NCBI GenBank assembly: GCA_019638615.1
Contig: JAHBTL010000040.1
Location: 1 to 64,000 of the forward strand
Source of the DNA: Chitinophagaceae bacterium
GTDB lineage: Bacteria > Bacteroidota > Bacteroidia > Chitinophagales > Chitinophagaceae
DNA: 64,000 nucleotides
Direction of reading: 5' to 3'
Shown: positions 1 through 8,271 of the stretch, piece after piece
How positions within the stretch are numbered: position 1 is the first letter of the stretch
How the letters are laid out: the number at the start of each line of letters is the position of its first letter
The notes under the pieces: model-generated
What the model was told of the DNA's origin: nothing
Database searches by the model: none
The model's input: only the letters and a program-made list of their open reading frames with translations
Program-made: the position numbers and the translations under genes

Positions 1-264
1 ATCAAGAAAAAAGTGGAATACCCAAGGGTAAGTGGGTCATGCTGTAAACTTTAATGAAATTCAGTACAGCACTGGCTTTAGTCGTTTCGGTTAACATTTT
101 AACCGGACAACAATGATTCAAAATAGACATTATGGCGGGAGAAGCCATCCTCGTGCATCTATCCCTTTACCTACTGCGGAAGGACTGCTTCTCCCCCGAA
201 CGTTCGGAGCGATCGGGATCGCAGAGACCAAAAGTGTTTTCTGCATGCAGCGGCATGTATAATA
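1..264. other. Intergenic start of window with inverted repeat
   Basis: No convincing gene. A 9-bp inverted repeat, GGGAGAAGC (137-145) and GCTTCTCCC (187-195), encloses about 40 nt. The same arms recur near 8.0-8.15 kb, so this is a dispersed intergenic element rather than a unique terminator. A 20-codon open frame at 54-116 encodes a hydrophobic peptide resembling a signal sequence; it may be the stub of a lost gene. Confidence 0.5.
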
Positions 265-1956
265 TCATGGCTTTTTTCTGAAGCTGATATAGCCGGGACC
301 CTTTATCTCCGTTCCGGTTATGGTAAGCTTTAGCAGAATACTTGTTTCATTGGTGATCTGCGCAGTACGGTTTACAGATACCGTCGTATCCGAAAGCATC
401 AGGAACTCACTGAGCGCTTTCTGCCCGTCGTACCATAGCTCTGCTCCCGCAATACGGACAGCATTTCCCTGGGGCTGCAGCCTCAGCTCATATTGACCCG
501 GCACAGGGATGTATGGCGTAAGGTTGATATTGATATCAAAGCTCCCGTTTACGAACATATCCGGCATCCAGGTATTCAGGTGCCGCCAGTTGGACAAAGG
601 CTTTTCTTCCTCTGTAAAAAGTTCGGGCGCGTCCGTAATGTGATACAATTGTATCGAACGGATGAGCGGTTCATTTACAGATTTTGTTATGGACAATCTT
701 ATTTTTGAGATCGTCACATCTTTAAAGAAGTCAATTTTTTTCCTTCCGACAGAAGATCCGGAAGCAAGCAGCTTCCATTCACTGTCCGACCATCCCTCCA
801 GGTTGTATGCCCTGATCCGCTCACCCTGCCTGTAATCTTCCATGAGCACAACATGATTGATGGTTGCCGGAGCATCGAGCTCCATGATCACTTCCTTTCC
901 CTTTTTGTCAGCAATAACGTAAAGCGGAGCGGAAAATCTTCTGTTAATTTCATTTCCGAATTCGGTATACCGTGCCACATCCCCGGCAGGGATTACGCCC
1001 AGGGTATCAGGTGTGGCATTCAGCAACAGCACAGCACCCCTTCCTGCCGATTTGTAATAGATCTTCATCAGTTCGGCAAGACTGCGCCGCTTTTGCTCAT
1101 TGGCCGGAGACCAGAACCAGTTATGGTTATAAAGGGGGACATCGCATTCCAGCGGCGCCCAGGCATCGCCGTCAGGATCACCCTGCACAGATGTAGAAAC
1201 GCCTGTTGCCAGGTCGGCGCTGCTCAGGCTGTTCCACGCGGGATACGGCGCATAGCCATCTTCGTTACCTACCCACCGGATGCTGGCCTGCGGGCTTTGA
1301 AAGATCACCGCTTCTTTGGCATGCGCTTCCAGGATGTCTTTTACATCGATCACACAAGTACCGTCGAACCACACTTCCGTGATGGTACCGTAGTTGGTTA
1401 ATAATTCTGTAAGCTGCTGCCTGTATATTTTATTATAAGCTTCCTGCCTGGAAGGATCTTCCGTACGCCCGCCGCTGCCAAGGCCGGCGCCCCATTTGTC
1501 GTCGCCGGGGTACAGGTATACGCCCAGTTGTAAGCCATATTTTTTACAGGATGCCGATACTTCAGCCATCAGATCTCCTTTGCCTTCTTTCCAGGCAACG
1601 TGCTTTACACTGTAATCCGTGGTTTCCGTAGGCCACCAGCAAAAGCCACCCACATGTTTGGCAACAAAAACAATTTGTTTCGCCCCGAATGATTGTGCGG
1701 TTTTACACCATTCATCCGTATTGATCTTATAAGGGTTGATCCGCGAAAGATCGGTGCTGAAATTATCATATTCTCTTCCCTGCCAGGTAGCCATACCAAA
1801 GTGAATGAACATAATGCGTTCCTGCTCATGCCATGCATACTGCTGCGGGGATGGTTTTGCCAGGTGAGTTTCCTGCCCGGCCTGCTTTGTTGAACATGCC
1901 TGCAGAAATACTAAAAGCAAAAAGGGGATACAGCGCTGCATAATGGAATGCTTCAT
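265..1956 (-). CDS. GH29 alpha-L-fucosidase lipoprotein
   Basis: Secreted retaining alpha-L-fucosidase (GH29), removing terminal L-fucose from glycans. The 563-residue product starts with a lipoprotein signal ending LQAC (Cys21), so it is probably membrane-anchored. The catalytic barrel covers about residues 40-340, with an early HFG motif (52-54), AKH (99-101) and EVWFDGT (194-200), whose Asp198 is the expected nucleophile. A discoidin-like beta-sandwich follows (about 345-445), as is common in the GH29-B type, then a further beta-rich module of about 100 residues. It is the last gene of PUL A, separated from the DUF4450-type gene by 220 nt that contain a dispersed repeat, so it may be transcribed separately. 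The acid/base residue was not assigned. Family assignment is firm; the exact linkage cleaved cannot be read from the sequence. Confidence 0.92.
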   Translation of the reverse strand: MKHSIMQRCIPFLLLVFLQACSTKQAGQETHLAKPSPQQYAWHEQERIMFIHFGMATWQGREYDNFSTDLSRINPYKINTDEWCKTAQSFGAKQIVFVAKHVGGFCWWPTETTDYSVKHVAWKEGKGDLMAEVSASCKKYGLQLGVYLYPGDDKWGAGLGSGGRTEDPSRQEAYNKIYRQQLTELLTNYGTITEVWFDGTCVIDVKDILEAHAKEAVIFQSPQASIRWVGNEDGYAPYPAWNSLSSADLATGVSTSVQGDPDGDAWAPLECDVPLYNHNWFWSPANEQKRRSLAELMKIYYKSAGRGAVLLLNATPDTLGVIPAGDVARYTEFGNEINRRFSAPLYVIADKKGKEVIMELDAPATINHVVLMEDYRQGERIRAYNLEGWSDSEWKLLASGSSVGRKKIDFFKDVTISKIRLSITKSVNEPLIRSIQLYHITDAPELFTEEEKPLSNWRHLNTWMPDMFVNGSFDININLTPYIPVPGQYELRLQPQGNAVRIAGAELWYDGQKALSEFLMLSDTTVSVNRTAQITNETSILLKLTITGTEIKGPGYISFRKKP

Positions 1957-2059
1957 GACTTAAGTTTGTTTAAGAATCCTGGCTACGGTATTTTACCGCT
2001 TTGCAAATGTTCGCAATATAGTACGAGTTCCCTGCATTTTAAAAAAATCATGGCTTGCG

Positions 2060-2160
2060 CCCGCAATCCGCAAACGTCATTTCGATAGCACCGCAGGTTG
2101 TTTGAATAACGAACTGTTGCGTGCCTGAGAAATTTGTTGAGATGACGGAACCCGCATAGA
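2060..2160. repeat. Dispersed intergenic repeat, GTCATTTCGA...TGAGATGACGG type
   Basis: Between the GH29 and DUF4450-type genes. It begins with GTCATTTCGATAGCACCG and ends with TGAGAAATTTGTTGAGATGACGG, so its ends are partly complementary. From memory, related intergenic elements are common in Chitinophagaceae genomes. No coding capacity. Confidence 0.4.
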
Positions 2161-2176
2161 ATATCCCTTTTCTACA

Positions 2177-5100
2177 TTATAAACATCCGGGTCCAGGCAG
2201 GACAGCACCTGCCTGATGGAAAAGGCTTATTGCAATTAATCCAACTCCTGTTTCTGAAGCTACACACCTGAACACAAGTTCCCGGATTTTTCTGGCAGGA
2301 TCTGTAACCAGGTCGGTAACGGCAAGACCGGGTGCATCAAAATCCATCGTCTGCTTTTTTTTGATCTCCCCTAACGGCACGGGAAAAGCATCGGGACAAA
2401 ATGCCTGTACCATGGATGGCATGTTATAGGGTGGTATAAGCTGCACTACCTGATTTTCTCCCCTTTCATACACAATCTCAATTTCTGCCGCAGGATAATA
2501 GCTCTTACTGGTTTTGGTGAGATTAGCGGTAAGCATGTATATCTTTTCAGCCAAAACCGGCTCTTTTAAATGAATAACAGCCTGGCTGGGAATATGCTGG
2601 TTGTTCTCCGCATTTACCAAAGCCAGTACGTTGTTCTTCCCGGGTGCATGTTCAATAAAATCGAATGGCACAGGATAGGAAAGCGTACCCGGGATAAAAG
2701 GGACCGACCACCACGAAGGGCTCATCTGTTCTGGTAATACACCGTAACTGATAACGCTGGTGGGAGCCGAGAAAAGTTTATATCCTAATCGGTCTGCATA
2801 CAACGTGTCGCGCCAGTCAACGCCTACTGCTGCTCCTGTATAATCTATGCGCCATTTAAAAAAATCGCTTCCGTATAACTGAGCCAGACTGATATTGTAA
2901 TAGTTGCTGATATCCAGCGGAATGATTGTTTTGCCAGGCGCGTTTATGCCTGGCAATTGCCAATCAATGGCGTGTGATGTTTTTATTTCATTCATGAATG
3001 TTACCGTAAAGAAAAGAGAGCCCCGGCTCAGTCCAGCCCAAATATTGCCGAGAGGAATTTCAAAATTACCGGAACCATGAGGCGCCAGGGCAACCCGCTG
3101 CACAAACGAATGCCCGTTCATGGCTACCTGCATATCACCCGACTGCTGTACAGCCGTATTGTTAGTCAACCGGAATCGCAATACTTTTTTCCTGATATCT
3201 ACTGAAGGTGATAATAACTTTGCAGGCTTTGATTTACCATTATCATCTTCCTCCCATGCCTGGTATTCTTCGTGTATGGTCCAGGAGTCGCGTATGGTCA
3301 GCTCTATTGGCTGGAACCAGGATACATTGCCTTTTTGTACTTGTGCAAATAATGTGAACCGGCCGGTTGTATGGGGTGTGGCCAGTACCTGTCCATCTTT
3401 TATATCTATCACTCCAAAACTATCCTGCGGACAGGTAACGCGGATGATAGCTGCATGGTTGATCCGGAATGAGGCTGTCTGATTCACAATCTCATTATCG
3501 TTGCCTGTAACAGAAAAATCATCCGGGTATAATCTGATCTTTATTTCATGCGAAGAAGCTGCGTCCGCTTTTACGATCACCCGGCAATAGTTTACTTCTT
3601 TCCGGGTTTCAAAATGAGTGCTTTGCCCATTGATGGTAACCTCTTTTATTTCCTGCCTTACAGGTATTTCTGCCCGGAGTATCCTGTCCACAGGCGTGTT
3701 AACAAGCAATGTTATTTCGTCGTTGCCGGTAACATACCGGTAAGAAACATCCGGCAGTTCAATGGAAGAATCCTTCCAGCTCTCCGGAAAGGAGGGCCTG
3801 ATCACGAGCAGGTTTTCACCGAAATAAGGTTTGATCCCGAATACATTGTCCAGTACCGCCATCATGAACATCTGGTCGCTTTCCAGGGAAAGTATGGATC
3901 TGCCTCCGGCGACGGCCGTACATTCAGGAACGGTATATATTTTTTCAGCAGCTGTTTTCAGCAATGGCCAGTAATGATTCATATCGTTTACCATTGCTGC
4001 CGAAGCAACAGAGCTCATTGCTTCCGCATAGCTGTCGTAATGATTGCTCCAGCAAACCGGCCAGTCCCTGTTACTGAATTCTATCACACCATTGGGAGCA
4101 GGTTGATGATAATGATCCCTGATGAAACGCATGGAAGTATAATTTCTCAAAGGATCACCTGTTTCGCGCCATATAGCATAGTTCGATTCTTCATTGCCCG
4201 GCATGTTCCGGAGCGCTGCATCCCAGTCGCCGGATGAATACGCGCCGATCTTTTTATTGTAACGGGTTTCATATGCCGCTTCCGCTTTTTGCAGGAGCCG
4301 TTTATATCTTTCCCTGAAATCGCCGTCCCTTGAAGGATTATCCGTTACCTGGAATGTTTCCCGCTGCCAGTCGACATCTTCCAGGAGGGTCGCTATTTCA
4401 TAGCCTGCTTTCAACGCTTTAATGGCCATGGCAGTCCATAAAGCGCCGGTTCCGCCCCTGCTTTTGCCGTCGCCGTTCCAGTTCTCGTAATACCCGGTAA
4501 AAAAGCCATTGTGCAATGGATCGCTGGTAGCAATGAAATGTTCAAGCGCCCTGCGTACGGCAGGCCACATTTCTGCCAGGAAATATTTATCGCCGGTCCA
4601 CCGGTAATGATACCAAACCAGGTCAATGAAATACGGATTTATTTCTTCCGCCCATGTGCTGATCGTAAATACCGGCTCAAAATACCGCTGGCGTCCTTTA
4701 ACATCCTGCGTGCCGCTGATAAACCGGAGCGTGGAAGCTGTTTCCTTATGAAAGCCTGCCGCTTCATGCCCGTATAACCCACAATTTATTTTTCCATATT
4801 TCATGTAATTGCTCCCATGCATATACGCGGGATACTCGTAATTGGAGATGAGACGGGCGCCGAGACTTTGCACTGCGTTGTCGAAACGAGCATCTCCTGT
4901 TTTCACACGGACCCTGTTCCGCATGGCAGTCCAGTATTGCTTTGACCGGGTAATGGGTATGCCCGCATTTCTCACAGCCATTGAAAATTTTTTTCCCGGC
5001 TCCAGCCCTCGTTCAATCCAGTGATGGAACCATTCTTTTTGCATTTGAGCCGTCCACTCCTCAGAAGGAAAAGGGCGGAACCGCAGGCGTTTGATGGCAT

Positions 5101-5971
5101 TGTCTACGGCTGCCCGGTCGTAATCTGTATATCCCCATACGCAGACTAAAGTATCTGCTACCGGTTTTGCGCTGCCTGTGCCCGTAACAATAGTTTGAGT
5201 AACTCCTTCCCGGTAAACCGCTTTGCTGCTGGTAGAACCGGTGAATATACGCGTGTATTTATCATATTCAAATTCACTAAAAAAAGCGCTGTCTCTTACG
5301 AAAGCAGCATCTTCATAATACCAGTTTAATTGTACCTTTTTTCCTGCAGCCGCTTCCACCTGTGCTGTTAACGCACAGCCATATTCCTCCACGAAAGCAT
5401 GTGCCGTCAGTGTAATCTTCAGGTTCATCTGCCTGTCTTCGCATATCCATTGTGGCTCTCCCGCCAATAGTATGGCAGTGATGCTGCTGAATTCATCCAG
5501 GTATTTCTTAGATTTTCCTGAAATGAGCTCCAGGCGGATCTTCCCGTTCACACCCAGATGTGGTAATATGGCTGGCTTTGCATAAGCGCTGCCTGTGTCG
5601 CGCAGGTCCAGCCGTATGATGGGTTTGTCGCCCACCGATAACTTCCAGACGCCGGTGGTTATTACATATTTACCCTCCGAACTGCCGTTCTTCTTTATGA
5701 AGCCGCCTTCACCAAAGGGCTGATAGTCGCCGGGACCGGCGGCTCTCCCCATTAATCCACCGTCGAAATAAGGCTTGGCCCTGCTCAATGGTTGCATAAC
5801 AGGAACGTATAAGGGCTTTTGTACCTCGTTTGAAAACCGGATGGATACAGGAATGGAATCCGCATGATGGATTGAAGAATGTTCCGGCGGAAAAGCATTC
5901 AGATCTCTGCCGTTTGCATACGAGACAGAGAACAATAACAGGATGCCGGGGAATAATTTGTTATACAACAT
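2177..5971 (-). CDS. DUF4450-type secreted six-hairpin glycosidase-like protein
   Basis: Very large secreted protein (1264 residues) with a signal peptide (about residues 1-22). The N-terminal third is beta-rich and resembles the DUF4450 region of Bacteroidota PUL proteins. Residues of about 340-790 have the aromatic, helix-rich pattern of an alpha/alpha-toroid (six-hairpin glycosidase), with ENWNGDGKSRGG and SNRDWPVCWSNHYDSYAEA as conspicuous acidic/aromatic segments. The C-terminal 400 residues look like beta-sandwich modules. Its place in PUL A, 40 nt downstream of the isochorismatase-like gene, supports a role in glycan breakdown. I assign DUF4450 from overall resemblance only; no catalytic residue has been placed and the substrate is unknown. 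Confidence 0.7.
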   Translation of the reverse strand: MLYNKLFPGILLLFSVSYANGRDLNAFPPEHSSIHHADSIPVSIRFSNEVQKPLYVPVMQPLSRAKPYFDGGLMGRAAGPGDYQPFGEGGFIKKNGSSEGKYVITTGVWKLSVGDKPIIRLDLRDTGSAYAKPAILPHLGVNGKIRLELISGKSKKYLDEFSSITAILLAGEPQWICEDRQMNLKITLTAHAFVEEYGCALTAQVEAAAGKKVQLNWYYEDAAFVRDSAFFSEFEYDKYTRIFTGSTSSKAVYREGVTQTIVTGTGSAKPVADTLVCVWGYTDYDRAAVDNAIKRLRFRPFPSEEWTAQMQKEWFHHWIERGLEPGKKFSMAVRNAGIPITRSKQYWTAMRNRVRVKTGDARFDNAVQSLGARLISNYEYPAYMHGSNYMKYGKINCGLYGHEAAGFHKETASTLRFISGTQDVKGRQRYFEPVFTISTWAEEINPYFIDLVWYHYRWTGDKYFLAEMWPAVRRALEHFIATSDPLHNGFFTGYYENWNGDGKSRGGTGALWTAMAIKALKAGYEIATLLEDVDWQRETFQVTDNPSRDGDFRERYKRLLQKAEAAYETRYNKKIGAYSSGDWDAALRNMPGNEESNYAIWRETGDPLRNYTSMRFIRDHYHQPAPNGVIEFSNRDWPVCWSNHYDSYAEAMSSVASAAMVNDMNHYWPLLKTAAEKIYTVPECTAVAGGRSILSLESDQMFMMAVLDNVFGIKPYFGENLLVIRPSFPESWKDSSIELPDVSYRYVTGNDEITLLVNTPVDRILRAEIPVRQEIKEVTINGQSTHFETRKEVNYCRVIVKADAASSHEIKIRLYPDDFSVTGNDNEIVNQTASFRINHAAIIRVTCPQDSFGVIDIKDGQVLATPHTTGRFTLFAQVQKGNVSWFQPIELTIRDSWTIHEEYQAWEEDDNGKSKPAKLLSPSVDIRKKVLRFRLTNNTAVQQSGDMQVAMNGHSFVQRVALAPHGSGNFEIPLGNIWAGLSRGSLFFTVTFMNEIKTSHAIDWQLPGINAPGKTIIPLDISNYYNISLAQLYGSDFFKWRIDYTGAAVGVDWRDTLYADRLGYKLFSAPTSVISYGVLPEQMSPSWWSVPFIPGTLSYPVPFDFIEHAPGKNNVLALVNAENNQHIPSQAVIHLKEPVLAEKIYMLTANLTKTSKSYYPAAEIEIVYERGENQVVQLIPPYNMPSMVQAFCPDAFPVPLGEIKKKQTMDFDAPGLAVTDLVTDPARKIRELVFRCVASETGVGLIAISLFHQAGAVLPGPGCL

Positions 5972-6010
5972 CTTAAGTTTAAAAGGTATTGAAACAGGCT
6001 GTACCCAAAA

Positions 6011-7585
6011 TCATTTTTCACAAAACCCTGCATTCACCCAGTTGCCAAGATTATAAGGACTTGTTTTACCACCATCATCACAAACCAACACGATCTGGCG
6101 ACTGCCTGCAGGGATCGGCACATCAAAACGCCAGGGTTCCTGCGAGATGCGCATTACAGGGCTTTCTGCTACCAGCTTCCCGTCAATAAATATTTTAAAA
6201 ACTATCTTGGGGTACATAGCAATATTTCGGCCATTCTCCACCGTTAACATATTATCGTCAACACCAGCGAGTGCAACGAAACGTTTCCATTCGGATTTCA
6301 GATTCAGCCTCGTGTACGCATTGGCACGCATGCCCAATCCTTCTTTAAAAGTTCGCTCCCTGATCCGCAGTGGTTTACCCTCATAAGAAGTATTAACAGC
6401 GGGTTTCCAGAGGCAGGCTGCATAATCAGCCCTCATGGCTCCGTACAAATCTTCCACAGGCTCAATAGTTGAAACAATAATATCCGGCTGCGGAGGCACA
6501 GCCGGCATGTGTACAAAGTAGGCGTTGCCATCTAAAGAAACTTTTTTGTTTCCGTGGAAAGCAGCTGTTCTTAAGGTAGTGGTTTTCTGCAATACAAAAG
6601 AACGATCGTATCGCGGCGACAATGCCGTTGGAGCTGAGCCATCTGTTGTATACCTGATCACTGCATCTTTTACATAAGGAATTTCCATGGTAACAGTTTC
6701 CGTGTTTTCAAAAAAATACGGACGATCTATAGTACCGGCAGGAGTAATACGCACTGGCTCTGTGATCCATTCGTCTTTCCACTTACCCAACCTGCGCAAT
6801 GCATCAGCAAAAAGTATGGTTGGGATACCGGCGCGCTCCAGGTCGTCTGCAGCCTGTTCGTTTCCCTTACTGGGAGTATAATTAGTAGCGGGGTTATAGA
6901 CTGTCATAGCAAAAGCCATATCACGGGCGAATATCGTTTCCAGCCCGGCGCCGTACATATAGGTTAGCCCTTCGGGCTTTTCCGATATGCAGATATTAGT
7001 AGCGCCTCCAAAATAAATAAGATGTGTTATTCCTCTTGTTTTACATAGTGAATACAATTCTTTTGTACCAGCTACAATAAGATCCTGATCAGCGATTTTC
7101 ATATCAGCGCTCATAGCATCCCAACCGTAATTAAGTTTGCAGTAAATGCCGGGACCGCACATGCAATCATCAAAAGGGGTAGTAAAGGTGCAGGAGTAAT
7201 TTCGATTGTTGGGAACCTCACTGTAAGGAACAGCCATTGCCCGCTGCCGTTGTGGCCAACCCGAATACATGCTCGCGACATCCGTGGGAGCCCACATAAC
7301 CTGTATGCCTAAATTCCTTGCGCAGTCAAGCGCCCGGTTCATGCGGGTTGCCATTCCGCCCGCCTGTTCCGTCCACGTCATACACCAATGGTAATTCCAG
7401 GGATCTATGATCACAATTCCGATGTGGGATGGATCCACCTGTTTTGTATTTGTTATCAACCGTTTTGTTACCGGATCGCGCACGTGTGTGGTGAGGGGAA
7501 AAGCTTTTGACTGCGCAGGAAGCGCTTTATAAACAATAAGACAGGTGAATGCGGTGCATACTGAAAAGATGATTTTTTTTATCAT
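6011..7585 (-). CDS. Isochorismatase-like domain fused to chitobiase-type and NPCBM domains
   Basis: Secreted 524-residue protein with an N-terminal signal (about 1-24). Residues of about 45-290 resemble the isochorismatase/cysteine-hydrolase fold: GIVIIDPW (Asp61) matches the Asp-containing strand and FGGATNICIS (Cys199) matches the nucleophile-loop motif; I did not locate the usual Lys. Residues of about 300-350 (VRYTTDGSAPT) are a chitobiase/beta-hexosaminidase C-terminal-like module. The last 150 residues resemble an NPCBM or F5/8-type carbohydrate-binding domain (RERTFKEGLGMRANAYTRL). The gene is 40 nt upstream of the DUF4450-type gene, presumably cotranscribed. A cysteine hydrolase carrying sugar-binding modules inside a PUL is unusual; it may act on an amide or ester substituent of a glycan, or be a non-catalytic binding protein. 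Confidence 0.72.
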   Translation of the reverse strand: MIKKIIFSVCTAFTCLIVYKALPAQSKAFPLTTHVRDPVTKRLITNTKQVDPSHIGIVIIDPWNYHWCMTWTEQAGGMATRMNRALDCARNLGIQVMWAPTDVASMYSGWPQRQRAMAVPYSEVPNNRNYSCTFTTPFDDCMCGPGIYCKLNYGWDAMSADMKIADQDLIVAGTKELYSLCKTRGITHLIYFGGATNICISEKPEGLTYMYGAGLETIFARDMAFAMTVYNPATNYTPSKGNEQAADDLERAGIPTILFADALRRLGKWKDEWITEPVRITPAGTIDRPYFFENTETVTMEIPYVKDAVIRYTTDGSAPTALSPRYDRSFVLQKTTTLRTAAFHGNKKVSLDGNAYFVHMPAVPPQPDIIVSTIEPVEDLYGAMRADYAACLWKPAVNTSYEGKPLRIRERTFKEGLGMRANAYTRLNLKSEWKRFVALAGVDDNMLTVENGRNIAMYPKIVFKIFIDGKLVAESPVMRISQEPWRFDVPIPAGSRQIVLVCDDGGKTSPYNLGNWVNAGFCEK

Positions 7586-7664
7586 ACGGCATTATTGAGG
7601 GGTAAAATGACCTGGCTTCGGTTGTATCGTTATGATTGTTGAAAAAGTGTCAAGGGCTGCAACA

Positions 7665-7828
7665 TTAGGGTACACCCAACGCTTCAATTTTTTTCTGTAC
7701 TGTTCCATTTCCTTCATTACGGGCTATTAGCGCAATGCCTGCGCCTGTTGCGCCAATTGAATAGCTGTAGCCGCGTCTATACCATGTGTACCACCTGTTA
7801 CAATGGCTGTTTTAGCACGTAGTTGCAT
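7665..7828 (-). pseudogene. Remnant of a short-chain dehydrogenase (SDR) N-terminus
   Basis: Read on the minus strand from ATG at 7828, the frame gives MQLRAKTAIVTGGTHGIDAA, the first Rossmann strand and a TGxxxGI-type NAD-binding loop of SDR enzymes. It stops at about codon 34. Shifting the frame by one base near 7740 restores TGAGIALIARNEGNG and TVQKKIEALG, the expected continuation. One lost G explains the break. Only about 50 residues of a normal 250 survive, and the glycine expected after GI is Asp. It lies in the 687-nt gap between the GH95-like and isochorismatase-like genes. Confidence 0.7.
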
Positions 7829-7984
7829 TGCTTTGTATTTACCGGGATGTTGGTTTTAGCAACATCACCCTGTTACAAAACAATGCATCGTTTACAAATG
7901 GAAAGTCCTGTATATTACCCAAAGAATTGTTTGATATTAACATGAAGTAAATGGTTTACAGGATGATTGCAGCAGCATATTCTT

Positions 7985-8200
7985 AGTTCACGGGAGGACA
8001 GCTTCTCCCGTTCTAACATTCTTATAATTTAATACGACCCTGCGCGGTATCGCAGCGACTCAAAAAAATTACCGTCATTGCGATCCGCCGCGGCGGAGAA
8101 GCAATCTCAACGATTGAATGTAGGTTGGGACTGCTTCTCCCGCCGTAAAATCCATTTAATTTAATGCAGCACACAGGCGGTATCCCAGTGACGGGGCACG
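7985..8200. repeat. Cluster of dispersed intergenic repeats
   Basis: Contains GGACAGCTTCTCCCG (7996-8010), then GGAGAAGC (8095-8102) facing GCTTCTCC (8133-8140), the same arms as at 137-195. Two diverged copies of a TTTAAT...GCGGTATC(G/C)CAG phrase also occur (about 8030-8056 and 8158-8192). The copies have mutated independently. No coding potential despite short open frames on both strands. Confidence 0.5.
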
Positions 8201-8271
8201 AGTTTTTTTTGTAATTGTTCGAAGATCGGGTTCCCTGTTCGACTTTAATGGGCAACAATACAAATATTGAG

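Noticed and set aside
8022-8258. 78-codon minus-strand frame in the 8 kb gap
   Set aside because: Covers diverged dispersed repeats and has no protein-like pattern.
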